Assembly: GCF_029760895.1 (NCBI RefSeq)
Contig: NZ_CP121679.1
Span: 2,866,001-2,930,000 of the forward strand
Source: Ancylobacter sp. WKF20
GTDB taxonomy: Bacteria > Pseudomonadota > Alphaproteobacteria > Rhizobiales > Xanthobacteraceae
Length of the DNA: 64,000 bases
Direction of reading: 5' to 3'
In this document: positions 19,011 to 27,743 of the stretch, in pieces
Position numbering within the stretch: the first letter of the stretch is position 1
Layout of the letters: every line of letters begins with the position of its first letter
Made by a program: the position numbers and the translations under genes
The notes under the pieces: generated by a model
Seen by the model: the letters and a program-made list of their open reading frames with translations, nothing else
What the model was told of the DNA's origin: nothing
Database searches by the model: none

Positions 19011-20491
19011 TCCTCGATGAATCCCGCCGCGACGTCGCGGTCGGAGAAGGGCAGCACGCGGTCGCCGATGATTTGGCCGGTTTCGTGACCCTTGCCGGCG
19101 ATCAGCACGACATCCCCCGTCCCGGCCATGGCGATGGCGGCACGGATCGCCTCCGCCCGGTCGCCGATCTCGCGGGCGCCGGGGGCGGCGGCGAGCACGG
19201 CGGCGCGGATGCTGGCGGGGTCCTCGCTGCGCGGATTGTCATCGGTGACAATGGCCACATCCGCCTTCTCAGCCGCAATGGCGCCCATCAGCGGGCGCTT
19301 GCCCGTGTCGCGGTCACCACCGCAGCCGAACACGACGATAAGCCGGCCGGTGGCGTAGGGGCGCAGCGCGTCGAGCGCGTTGGCGAGCGCGTCGGGCTTG
19401 TGGGCGTAATCGACGAAGACACCGGCGCCCTTATGCGTGCCGACCAGTTCCAGCCGGCCGGGAACGCCCTCTAGCGTCTCCAGCGCGTCCAATGTCGCCG
19501 CGCGCGGACCGCCGGTGAGCAAGACGAGGCCGGCGGCGATCAGCGCGTTGGAGGCCTGGAAGGCGCCGACCAGCGGCAGCTTCAGCGTGCGGCGCTCGCC
19601 CTCCATTTCGATGTCGAGACGCTGGCCGAGCCCCTCATCCTGCCGCGCCAGCAGGGTGATGCCGGCCCCGGCATTGCCGATGCCGAGCACGTTCAGCTCA
19701 TGCTCGGCGGCCACCTGCGCGACATGGCTTCCCTCGGTGGTATCGACCCAGATCGCCGCCCCGCCGCCGCGCGGGAGGAGCGCCCGGAACAGCCGCATCT
19801 TGGCCTCGAGATAGGCCTCCATGCTCGGGTGATAATCGAGATGGTCGCGCGACAGATTGGTGAAGGCCCCGGCAGTGAGGCGCACGCCGTCCAGCCGGTG
19901 CTGGTCGAGCCCGTGCGAGGAGGCCTCAAGGCACAGATGCGTCACGCCCTCCTGCGCCAGCTGGTGGAGCGTGCGATGCAGGGCGATGGGGTCGGGCGTC
20001 GTCAGCGACCCATAGACCGCGCCGGAGGGCGCGACGACGCCGAGCGTGCCCAGACTCGCGCTGGCATGGCCAAGCCGCGCCCAGATCTGACGGGTGAAGG
20101 CGGCGACGGATGTTTTCCCCGACGTGCCGGTGACCGCGACGATGGTGGCGGGTTGCTTGGGGAAAGCCCGCGCCGCCGCCAGCGCCACCGCGCGGCGGGC
20201 GTTGCCGACGCGGACATAGGAAATCGCCGGATCGAGCCCCGGCGCCTCGCTCTCGCCGACCACCGCGACGGCGCCGCGCGCCACCGCGTCACGCGCATAG
20301 GCCATACCGTCGGTCTTGGCTCCGGCGAGCGCGAAGAACACGTCGCCGGCGCGCGCCGTGCGGCTGTCGAGCACCGGCTCGGCGACATCGAGCGCGTGGT
20401 TGGCGGCGCTGTAATCGGCGTCGTCGCCGATCAGCTCACCCAGGGTGAGGCGGCGCGCGCAGTCGGCGGTGGGGCGGATCCGGTCGGGCAT
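19007..20491 (-). CDS. murE: UDP-N-acetylmuramoyl-tripeptide synthetase (meso-DAP adding)
   Basis: Third Mur ligase. Visible are DSRTARAGDVFFAL, the P-loop VTGTSGKTSVAAFT, LTTPDPIALH, EASSHGLDQHR, FTNLSRDHLDYH and VDYAHKPDAL. The C-terminal TDDNPRSEDP motif carries the DNPR signature of enzymes that add meso-diaminopimelate rather than lysine, so this organism has the usual Gram-negative A1-gamma peptidoglycan. 494 residues. Confidence 0.97.
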   Translation of the reverse strand: MPDRIRPTADCARRLTLGELIGDDADYSAANHALDVAEPVLDSRTARAGDVFFALAGAKTDGMAYARDAVARGAVAVVGESEAPGLDPAISYVRVGNARRAVALAAARAFPKQPATIVAVTGTSGKTSVAAFTRQIWARLGHASASLGTLGVVAPSGAVYGSLTTPDPIALHRTLHQLAQEGVTHLCLEASSHGLDQHRLDGVRLTAGAFTNLSRDHLDYHPSMEAYLEAKMRLFRALLPRGGGAAIWVDTTEGSHVAQVAAEHELNVLGIGNAGAGITLLARQDEGLGQRLDIEMEGERRTLKLPLVGAFQASNALIAAGLVLLTGGPRAATLDALETLEGVPGRLELVGTHKGAGVFVDYAHKPDALANALDALRPYATGRLIVVFGCGGDRDTGKRPLMGAIAAEKADVAIVTDDNPRSEDPASIRAAVLAAAPGAREIGDRAEAIRAAIAMAGTGDVVLIAGKGHETGQIIGDRVLPFSDRDVAAGFIEE

Positions 20492-20569
20492 TCCCGTCGT
20501 CCTGTTGTCCAGCCTTGTCCGGCATAGCCGATTCCGCGCGCGCTGACGCTGCGGAAATCGGCGGTGCCG

Positions 20570-22363
20570 CTACTGGGCCTGCGCCAGCGTGTAGTTGGTC
20601 AGCAGGCTTTCCGCCGTCGGCACGTCGGTGCGCGGCATGATGCCGAGCATCGGGCCGATGCGGGAAATGATCTTGCCGGTGGTCGGCGCCGCGTTCCAGC
20701 CGGAGGTGGCGAAGCCATAGGTGCCTTCCACCGCCTGCGGTTCGTCGAGCATGACGAGGACGAGATAGTGCGGGTCGTCCATCGGGAACACGCCGGTGAA
20801 GGTGGTCAGCAGCTTGGTCTTGGAGTAGCGGCCATTGATGACTTTCTCCGCCGTGCCGGTCTTGCCGCCGGCGAACATGCCGGGCACGTTCACCTTCTTG
20901 GCCGAACCCTTCTCCGCGTTGAGCCGCAGCAGGTAGCGCATCTTGGCGCTGGTCTCGGGCTTGATGATGCGGGTGCCGAGCGCCTGCGCCTCTTCGGGCG
21001 TGCGCTTGAGGAAGGTCGGCGGGATCAGCATGCCGCCATTGACCATGGCGTTCACCGCCATCACCGCCTGGAGCGGCGCGACCGCAAGGCCGTGGCCGAA
21101 GGAAATGGTGGCGGTGTTCAGCTCGCCCCACCGCTTGGGCACGATCGGCGCGGCGCTTTCCGGCAGCTCGGTGCGCAGCCGGTCGAGCTGGCCGGCCTTC
21201 TTGAGGAACGCCTTGTGCGCGTCGACGCCGAGCGCCAGCGCCATCTTCGCCGTGCCAATATTGGACGAGACGAGGAAGACTTCCGGCAGCGTCAGCACGC
21301 GGTTTTCCGCGTGATAGTCATTGATGCGGAACTTGCCGAACTGCAGCGCGCCGCGCGCGTCCAGCGTCGAGTTGACGTTGAAGCGCCCGCTGTCCAGCGC
21401 CATGGCGAAGGTCAGCGCCTTGAAGGTCGAGCCCATCTCGAACACGCCGGTGGTCAGGCGGTTCAGGTTCTTCGGATCGAGCGAGCGGGCGGGGTCGTTG
21501 GCGTCGAAATCGGGCAGCGACACCATGGCGATGATCTCGCCGGTGCGCACATCCACCACCGTGCCGGCGGCGGCGATGGCCTTGAACTTCTCCTTGGCGG
21601 TGGACAGCTCGTCGCGCAGCACATGCTGGACGCGCAGGTCCATGGCGAGTTCGACCGGCTCCTGCTGGCGGTCGGAGGCGAAGCCGGCGAGGTGCAGGTC
21701 GGCAAGGCCGCGCGTGTCGATCCACTTCTCGACGCCGGCAATGCCCTGATTGTCGATATTGGTCGAGCCGAGCACATGCGCGCCCAGCGTGCCGCCGGGA
21801 TAGACGCGGCGGTTCTCGGTCATGAAGCCGATACCGGGCAGGCCGAGATTGTGAATCTCGCGCTGCTGCTGCGGGGTGATCTCGCGCTTCAGCCAGACGA
21901 AGCCGCGATTGGAGGCCAGCCGCTGGCGGAGTTCATCGGCGTTGATGTCCGGCAGCACGGCGGTGAGCGCCTCCACCGCCTCGTCGACGTCGATCAGCCG
22001 GCGCGGCTCGCCGAACAGCGAGGAGGATTTCACGTCAGTGGCGAGCACGAGACCGTTGCGGTCGAGCACATCCGGCCGGGCCGAGGCCACCGCGTCGGAG
22101 GCGACGCCGCGCCGCGCCAGCGTGCCCTCGGGCGCCGAGGCGAACATGGCGAGGCGGCCGGCAATGCCGAGATAGACGCCGGAAAACACCAGCATGCACA
22201 GGATGATGCGGGCGCGCGCCACGGCGTGCGGCTCGGGCCGGCCACGGCCGGCGGCCATGCGGGCGGTGGCGATCAGACCGCGCAACAGCGTCGCCGGCAG
22301 CCGCAGCACAGCCCTCGGCAGCGCCTTGAGGCGAGCGGACAGGGAGGAGAGGAACGCAGCCAT
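20570..22363 (-). CDS. ftsI: septal peptidoglycan transpeptidase (PBP3)
   Basis: Division-specific transpeptidase that works with FtsW. One membrane segment (about residues 50-75, RIILCMLVFSGVYLGIAG) precedes the pedestal domain with RPDVLDRNGLVLATD. The penicillin-binding domain has MGSTFKAL (catalytic Ser near residue 311), SSNIGTAK and GGKTGTAEK. The 597-residue product has an unusually long basic cytoplasmic N-terminus of about 48 residues. It follows ftsL after 18 bases. Confidence 0.97.
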   Translation of the reverse strand: MAAFLSSLSARLKALPRAVLRLPATLLRGLIATARMAAGRGRPEPHAVARARIILCMLVFSGVYLGIAGRLAMFASAPEGTLARRGVASDAVASARPDVLDRNGLVLATDVKSSSLFGEPRRLIDVDEAVEALTAVLPDINADELRQRLASNRGFVWLKREITPQQQREIHNLGLPGIGFMTENRRVYPGGTLGAHVLGSTNIDNQGIAGVEKWIDTRGLADLHLAGFASDRQQEPVELAMDLRVQHVLRDELSTAKEKFKAIAAAGTVVDVRTGEIIAMVSLPDFDANDPARSLDPKNLNRLTTGVFEMGSTFKALTFAMALDSGRFNVNSTLDARGALQFGKFRINDYHAENRVLTLPEVFLVSSNIGTAKMALALGVDAHKAFLKKAGQLDRLRTELPESAAPIVPKRWGELNTATISFGHGLAVAPLQAVMAVNAMVNGGMLIPPTFLKRTPEEAQALGTRIIKPETSAKMRYLLRLNAEKGSAKKVNVPGMFAGGKTGTAEKVINGRYSKTKLLTTFTGVFPMDDPHYLVLVMLDEPQAVEGTYGFATSGWNAAPTTGKIISRIGPMLGIMPRTDVPTAESLLTNYTLAQAQ

Positions 22364-22381
22364 CAGGGCAACCTCCGGGAA

Positions 22382-22978
22382 CTACTGGCCGACCGCGGCG
22401 GGCGGCAGGAGCGGACGCGCCGCGGCGGGATTGAGCGAACCGGCAAGCGAGCCCTGCGGTCCGGCAAAGCCGGGCCGCGACGGCGCCATATTGCCGGCGG
22501 CCGGCATGGCCGAGAGCGGCAGCGGCTGGCCGTTGCCGGTCGGTTCGGGCAGCGGCGCATCATCCGGCAGGCGGGCGACCGGGGTCGGCTTGGTGCGCGC
22601 CGCGCCGGGCGCCGGGGTCTTGGCCGCCGGCGGGGCCGGGTTGGGATTGGGGCCGTCCACCAGCGCCTCGATCATGCCGCCCAGCGCATCGGTGTTCTGC
22701 TCGGGCTTGGCCGGCAGGCTGGCGAGGCGGTCCATGTGATCGACATCGAGCGGGCGCATGTCGAGATGGTTCTCGGCCAGCGCCTGAATGCGGTCGGGCG
22801 CGGTGCGGCGGGCCCATTCGGCGTTGAGCAACGCGATGCGGTCGCGCTCGGCACGGATCTCGTCGCGCAGCTGGGCGATCTTCTGCGCCTCGGACGCGGC
22901 CGAATATTTGACGTGATAGACCGCGCCGGCCGCGGCGAGCAGGGCGATGAGCGAGACGGCATTGAGTACGCGGAACAT
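22382..22978 (-). CDS. ftsL: cell division protein FtsL-like
   Basis: Small bitopic division protein between rsmH and ftsI, the fixed position of ftsL. The N-terminal segment VLNAVSLIALLAAAGAVYHVKY crosses the membrane. It is followed by a coiled-coil stretch (SEAQKIAQLRDEIRAERDRI) and the conserved LNAEWARRTAPDRIQALAENHL. The remaining 110 residues are Pro/Ala-rich and low in complexity, making it longer (198) than enterobacterial FtsL (121). Confidence 0.9.
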   Translation of the reverse strand: MFRVLNAVSLIALLAAAGAVYHVKYSAASEAQKIAQLRDEIRAERDRIALLNAEWARRTAPDRIQALAENHLDMRPLDVDHMDRLASLPAKPEQNTDALGGMIEALVDGPNPNPAPPAAKTPAPGAARTKPTPVARLPDDAPLPEPTGNGQPLPLSAMPAAGNMAPSRPGFAGPQGSLAGSLNPAAARPLLPPAAVGQ

Positions 22979-22987
22979 GTCTCGACC

Positions 22988-24022
22988 TCAGCGGCGGCTT
23001 TTGGCGTCCGGGGTGGGCGGCAGGAGCGAGGCGAGATCGCCCGGCGCATGGGCGGGCGCCTCGGTGCGCTCGCCAGCCCGCAGCTTGGCGGAGCGCGCGC
23101 GCGGATTCACCGCCAGCTCCGCCTCGCCCGCCTCCACCGCGCCGCGCGCCACCAGCCGGAAGCTGGTCGGCGCGCTCACCGCGAGCGGCAGGTGGCGCGA
23201 GCCGGCATTGGCCTTGGCCCGGTTGGCGAGGAAGGTCTTCACGATGCGGTCTTCCAGCGAGTGGAAGGTGACGACCACCAGCCGCCCACCGGGCTTCAGC
23301 ACCCGCTCGGCGGCGGTGAGCGCACGGGCGAGTTCGCCCAGCTCGTCATTCACCGCGATGCGCAGCGCCTGGAAGGTGCGCGTCGCCGGGTGCGGCTCAT
23401 GGGGCTTGGCCCACACCACCTTGGCGACGATGTCGGCGAGTTGCAGCGTGCGGGTGATCGGCTCGACCTGCCGCGCGGCAAGGATGGCGCGGGCGACGGC
23501 GCGCGAATGGCGCTCCTCGCCGAAGCGGTAGATGAGATTGGCGAGATCGGTCTCGGAAAGCGTCGCCACGAGATCGGCGGCCGAGGGCCCCTCCTTCGAC
23601 ATGCGCATGTCGAGCGGCCCGTCGCGGCGGAAGGAAAAGCCGCGCTCGCCCTCGTCGATCTGCATGGAGGAGACGCCGATATCGAGCACCACGCCGTCGA
23701 TCCGGCCGGTGAGATCCAGCCGTTCGGCCACCTCTTCCAGCTCGCTGAAACGCTCATGCACCAGGGTGAGCCGGCCGGCGCTCGCCTCGACCATGGCCTG
23801 CCCGCCGGCAATGGCGGTCGGGTCGCGGTCGATGGCGATGACGCGGCAATCGGCGGCGGCGAGAATGGCGCGGGTGTAGCCGCCGGCGCCAAAGGTGCCG
23901 TCGACATAGACGCCGCCATCCTCAGGCGCGAGATGGGTGACGACTTCCGCGAGCAGGACCGGCAGATGGCGGGCCGGTCCGCCGGCAGCGTCCGTCTCCG
24001 AACCGCCGCGACCCGCCATCAT
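22988..24022 (-). CDS. rsmH: 16S rRNA (cytosine(1402)-N(4))-methyltransferase
   Basis: SAM-dependent methyltransferase acting on C1402 in the ribosomal decoding centre. Motifs are [25 protein letters not shown] (SAM loop), [40 protein letters not shown] and [13 protein letters not shown]. 344 residues from the ATG at 24022, which overlaps the mraZ stop (ATGA); a much longer in-frame extension to 24634 runs through mraZ and is not real. Confidence 0.97.
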   Translation of the reverse strand: MMAGRGGSETDAAGGPARHLPVLLAEVVTHLAPEDGGVYVDGTFGAGGYTRAILAAADCRVIAIDRDPTAIAGGQAMVEASAGRLTLVHERFSELEEVAERLDLTGRIDGVVLDIGVSSMQIDEGERGFSFRRDGPLDMRMSKEGPSAADLVATLSETDLANLIYRFGEERHSRAVARAILAARQVEPITRTLQLADIVAKVVWAKPHEPHPATRTFQALRIAVNDELGELARALTAAERVLKPGGRLVVVTFHSLEDRIVKTFLANRAKANAGSRHLPLAVSAPTSFRLVARGAVEAGEAELAVNPRARSAKLRAGERTEAPAHAPGDLASLLPPTPDAKSRR

Positions 24023-24498
24023 GCCCCCTCGGCGCGTGTGACACGCGCCGCCCCCTGAGACCCCAGCTCTTCCTTCAGCGCGCGCACCTTCGCCTTGGCC
24101 TCGGCCAGATGCGCCCGGAAGCGGCTGGGCTCCCAGATTCGAAACGAATCGCCGAGACCGACCAGCACGGCCTCGGTCGCGATCTGCGCGTGCGTCTTCA
24201 AGGTCTCGCTCAGCACCACCCGGCCCTCCGGATCGAGACGCAGCGTCTCGATCGATCCATAGAGCGCCGTGGCCAGCTCCTCGCGGGCCTCCGAATAGGG
24301 CGGATAGCGCTCGATCAGACTGTCGATCCCCGCCATCAGCCGCCCGCCGCCGGCCTGAAGGGCCGGCAGGTCGAGCGCGGGATGGCAATAGACATGCTCC
24401 AGCCCGTCGCGCGCGATCAGCGCCCGGAAGGGCGCGGGGATCGACATCCGGCCCTTGGAATCGAGCCGCATCGGATAGGTCGATACGAAACGATCCAT
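24019..24498 (-). CDS. mraZ: transcriptional regulator MraZ
   Basis: First gene of the dcw cluster and its DNA-binding autoregulator. Two AbrB-like domains each carry the D-x-x-x-R signature: [20 protein letters not shown] and [16 protein letters not shown]. The start at 24498 ([13 protein letters not shown] upstream) gives 159 residues, the usual size; an in-frame start at 24603 would add 35 atypical residues. MraZ is known to bind direct repeats upstream of its own gene, and an array of that kind lies at 24614-24657. Confidence 0.95.
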   Translation of the reverse strand: MDRFVSTYPMRLDSKGRMSIPAPFRALIARDGLEHVYCHPALDLPALQAGGGRLMAGIDSLIERYPPYSEAREELATALYGSIETLRLDPEGRVVLSETLKTHAQIATEAVLVGLGDSFRIWEPSRFRAHLAEAKAKVRALKEELGSQGAARVTRAEGA

Positions 24499-24613
24499 CG
24501 GCTCCGGAAACTCCCGCGCCAGTCCACGCCTGCGCACACCACCCGGCAGTCGCACACAGCCTCGCGACGGGCGTCTTGAGGGCACCGCCGGCCGGGCTGA
24601 CATGGAACTGCAA

Positions 24614-24657
24614 CGGGATGATTTGGGATACCATGGGCTATGATGGGCGTCAATGGA
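24614..24657 (-). promoter_or_regulatory. predicted mra promoter overlapped by MraZ-box repeats
   Basis: The plus strand has TGGG at 24624, 24634 and 24644, flanked by CGGG at 24614 and TGGA at 24654, so the repeat period is exactly 10 bp. Read toward mraZ (minus strand), TTGACG (24653-24648), 17 bases, then TATCCC (24630-24625) make a sigma-70-like promoter whose spacer and -10 box coincide with the repeats. MraZ binding there would block polymerase. The inferred leader before mraZ is about 120 bases. Confidence 0.65.
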
Positions 24658-24789
24658 ACGGCCTTGGCGGAGACCTCCCAGGGCGCCATTGCCCAGGGTG
24701 ATTCCCGCCGTGACCGGGGATTGCCGATTAACGCTCCATGAACCTTAAGAATCTGTTGAATCGGGCGCGCCGCGCGCTTAGCTCGCGTC

Positions 24790-25590
24790 ATGACCGACGC
24801 TGCCGCCACCTTCCCCGCCGATTCCCCGCTTGCCGCCGAGGTGCTGCCCTCGCCGAACCATGGCGAGCGCGTGGGCGCGGGAGTAGGCTTGGCGCGGCCG
24901 GACATCCTGCTGCTGCACTACACCGGCATGGAATCGACCGCGCAGGCGGTGGACTGGCTGCGCAGCCCCGAGCGGCAGGTCTCGGCTCACTATGTCGTGT
25001 TCGAGGATGGCCGCATCGCTCAGCTCGTGCCGGAGGCGCGGCGGGCCTGGCATGCCGGGGTGAGCAGCTGGGGCGGGGCGCGCGACATCAATTCGCGCTC
25101 CATCGGCATCGAGATCGCCAATCCCGGCCATGATTTCGGCTACCCGCCCTTCCCCGCCATCCAGATCGAGGCGGTGACGGCGCTGTGCAAGGATATCCTC
25201 ACCCGCCACCCCATCCCGCCCGACCGGGTGCTCGCCCATTCCGACGTCGCCCCGGCGCGCAAGAATGATCCCGGCGAAAAATTCCCGTGGGAGGTGCTGC
25301 ACCGCTTCGGCGTCGGTCATCTGGTGGAGGAGACGCCGCCCGTCGATGGGCGCTTCTTCATGCGCGGCGAGCACGGCCAGCCGATCGAGGCGCTGCAGGC
25401 GATGCTGGCGCTCTATGGCTATGAGGTGCCGGTGAGCGGCACCTATTGCGAGCAGACGGAAGCGGTGGTGCGGGCCTTCCAGCGGCATTTCCGCCGCTCG
25501 CGGGTCGACGGCATCGCCGATGTCTCGACGCTGCAGACGCTGTACCGGCTCTGCATGTCCCGCCCCGAAACCGGCGCGAGCGACGCCTGA
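24790..25590 (+). CDS. N-acetylmuramoyl-L-alanine amidase, AmiD/AmpD type with peptidoglycan-binding domain
   Basis: Zinc amidase that removes the peptide from (anhydro)MurNAc. The amidase_2 fold shows LLHYTGMES (zinc His), SAHYVV, RSIGIEIANPG (catalytic Glu) and the end motif HSDVAPARKNDPGEKFPW with His and Asp ligands. Residues about 180-255 form a peptidoglycan-binding helical domain (EALQAMLALYGYEVPVSG...VVRAFQRHFR). No signal peptide is apparent, so a cytoplasmic recycling role is likely. It is divergent from mraZ. Confidence 0.9.
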   Translation: MTDAAATFPADSPLAAEVLPSPNHGERVGAGVGLARPDILLLHYTGMESTAQAVDWLRSPERQVSAHYVVFEDGRIAQLVPEARRAWHAGVSSWGGARDINSRSIGIEIANPGHDFGYPPFPAIQIEAVTALCKDILTRHPIPPDRVLAHSDVAPARKNDPGEKFPWEVLHRFGVGHLVEETPPVDGRFFMRGEHGQPIEALQAMLALYGYEVPVSGTYCEQTEAVVRAFQRHFRRSRVDGIADVSTLQTLYRLCMSRPETGASDA

Positions 25591-25829
25591 AATTTCGCCA
25601 TGACTGAATGGGCGGCAATGCGCGACAGGAAGTTGCGCCCGAGGAGCCGTGCCCGCAACGAAAGGCCCTAAACGCCCAGGTTGCGCCGCAATAGGTGCGC
25701 ACGCACCGCGACTCTTAGCGGACCGTTCATGTCTAGGGCGAGACATGGGCTGGCCGAGCCTCATTCGGGTCAGATTGTCGGGGCTTTTCGCCGGCCTCGT
25801 CATCATCCTGAAAAGGCAAAAACCCGGTA

Positions 25830-26345
25830 ATGCTGATCTCGCGTCTCGTCTGTGCTTCGCTCATGGCTTCCTTCATCAGCCTGGGCGGCGCAACTTTCGC
25901 TCATGCCAAGTCGAACAACGATCGTTCGTCCTCGCTTGAGAGCCTACATTCGGAAACATCTGTGACGGGAGCGGATAGACTGGTCGCACTGGTCGACCGC
26001 GAGGCGAAGGCGAACGGCATTCCCGTCGCGCTGGCCCGCGCCGTGGTGCGCATCGAGAGCAACTGGAACGTGCGGACGACGGGACGCGCCGGTGAGGTCG
26101 GGCTCATGCAGATCAAGCACCAGACCGCGCGCGGCGTCGGCTACACCGGCACGCGGGCCGCGCTCTACGAGCCCGCCACCAATATCAAGTTCGGCATGCG
26201 CTACCTGGCCGGCGCCTATCGGCTGGCGGGTGGCGATACCTGCGGCACGGTCATGCGCTACCAGGGCGGCCATGGCGCCACCCGCATGTCCTCCGCCGCG
26301 CGGGCCTATTGCGGCAAGGCCCGCACCATCATGGCGGCCAATTAA
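25830..26345 (+). CDS. small lytic transglycosylase (SLT family)
   Basis: A 171-residue secreted protein. Residues 1-26 (MLISRLVCASLMASFISLGG..AHA) form a signal peptide. The SLT domain shows ARAVVRIESNWNVRTTG with the catalytic Glu, GEVGLMQIKHQTARGVGYTG and a C-terminal RYQGGHGATRMSSAARAYCGK. It would cleave MurNAc-GlcNAc bonds to anhydro products in the periplasm, matching the amidase upstream. The gap 25591-25829 probably carries its promoter; I could not assign one securely. Confidence 0.88.
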   Translation: MLISRLVCASLMASFISLGGATFAHAKSNNDRSSSLESLHSETSVTGADRLVALVDREAKANGIPVALARAVVRIESNWNVRTTGRAGEVGLMQIKHQTARGVGYTGTRAALYEPATNIKFGMRYLAGAYRLAGGDTCGTVMRYQGGHGATRMSSAARAYCGKARTIMAAN

Positions 26346-26426
26346 TCCGGGCGGACATCCTGCGAGCTTCGCGTGCAGGGCGGGCGGACGACAGGTTGTG
26401 CGTAGCGCCGCCCGCCCCGCGCGTGA

Positions 26427-27572
26427 TCAGTTGCCCGGCGCCGCCGCGCTGAGGAAACGCCCGGCCCGCTCGATCACCTGCCGATGCACCTCGGCGCGGT
26501 CCGCCCCCACCGGATCGGCGCAGATCGGGTCCTCGCCCTCGGCCTTGAGCAGTTCCGGCGCCGCCGGCTTGCACAGCGCCAGGAAGCTGTAATGGTCGGC
26601 CGGCGCGATGGTCTCATGCACGAAATGCGGGATCCGCGCGGCGAAGTTGCCGCCGGTCGGGCCGACCTCTACCGCCTCCCAGACGGGATCGCCGAGGCTG
26701 ATCACCTCGACCGGCACGGTGATGCCCTTGAGGCTCTCGGGCGTGTAGACCTTGGCCATGGCCGGATCGACCGCCACCACCTTTGAGAGGCGGGGATCGC
26801 GCAGATCCTGCTCGAACGGCTCCTTCGGCAGCTCGTTAAAGGCGACGCCGCCCTTGGAGAAGAACAGACAGTCCTTCTTGCCCTCGGCCGGCACGGCGCA
26901 GTAACGGGCGAAGGCGTCGCGGTCTGGCCGGGCGCCCGCCAGCGTCATCGCCGTCACCCCGCCAAGCGAGAAGCCGAGCACCGAGATGCGGCTGGTGTCG
27001 ATATGCGGGCCGAGCTCCGGCTCGGCGAGCAGGCCGTCGAGCAACGCCCGCACATCCTGCGCCCGCTCCCAGTGCCGCACGCTGCGGCGGGGTGAACTGT
27101 CGCCCGAGGTGCTGCCGGGATGATTGACGCCGGCGACGATGAAGCCCTGCGCGGTCAGCCCGTTGGCCAGCCAGGACAGGCCGTCGATATTGCCGCCCGA
27201 CCCGTGCGAGATCAGCACCAAAGGCAGCTTTCCGGCCGGATAGGGCGCGCCCATATAGGCCGGCGCGCCGATGAAGATGGCATTGTCGCCGACCGGCGCA
27301 CGGTAGGTGCGCCCCTGCGTCGGGTACCAGACCGAGGCCTTGAGCGGCGCCCCGCGCAGCGGCGCGGGGATGTCGATCCGCTCATGGCCGGGGATCGGCG
27401 CGGCGGGGCTCGCAACGGAACCCGCCTCCTGCGCCGCCGCCGGAAGGCCGGAGATCGGCGCGAGAAGCAGGGCAAGCGCGAGGACCGGCAAGCCGGGGGC
27501 AAGGCGCGGGCGGTGCGGCAAGGAATGGCCGGCGCGAGGATGGGCAGTGGGCGTGGTCATGGGCGTGGTCAT
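26427..27572 (-). CDS. exported alpha/beta-hydrolase (dienelactone-hydrolase/PAF-AH-like)
   Basis: A 381-residue protein with a signal segment (LAPGLPVLALALLLAPISGLPAAAQ). The alpha/beta-hydrolase core has the oxyanion region LPLVLISHGSGGNIDGLSWLA, the nucleophile elbow VLGFSLGGVTAM (GxSxGG) and a late His in FVHETIAPADHYSFLAL. Secreted proteins of this type hydrolyse lipids or esters; the substrate is unknown. The ATG at 27572 is preferred, although the frame stays open far upstream (to 28910) across the divergent gene. Confidence 0.8.
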   Translation of the reverse strand: MTTPMTTPTAHPRAGHSLPHRPRLAPGLPVLALALLLAPISGLPAAAQEAGSVASPAAPIPGHERIDIPAPLRGAPLKASVWYPTQGRTYRAPVGDNAIFIGAPAYMGAPYPAGKLPLVLISHGSGGNIDGLSWLANGLTAQGFIVAGVNHPGSTSGDSSPRRSVRHWERAQDVRALLDGLLAEPELGPHIDTSRISVLGFSLGGVTAMTLAGARPDRDAFARYCAVPAEGKKDCLFFSKGGVAFNELPKEPFEQDLRDPRLSKVVAVDPAMAKVYTPESLKGITVPVEVISLGDPVWEAVEVGPTGGNFAARIPHFVHETIAPADHYSFLALCKPAAPELLKAEGEDPICADPVGADRAEVHRQVIERAGRFLSAAAPGN

Positions 27573-27743
27573 GGGGAGGTCTCCGTGGCGGGATGCCGGG
27601 GCCCACAGCAGCGAAAATCGCCCCGCGGCGAGACCTGAAACCGGATAGAGGTCGACAGGAACCGGCTTGAGGACGGAAGAGGAGGGCAGAGGTCGCTCCC
27701 TCCCCTCACCCGGCCTGCCCACTCCCCCGCCACCGAGCCCGCC

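Noticed and set aside
20564-24058. 1164-codon plus-strand open frame opposite ftsI, ftsL and rsmH
   Set aside because: It crosses three well-supported genes on the other strand and reads as compositional antisense sequence.
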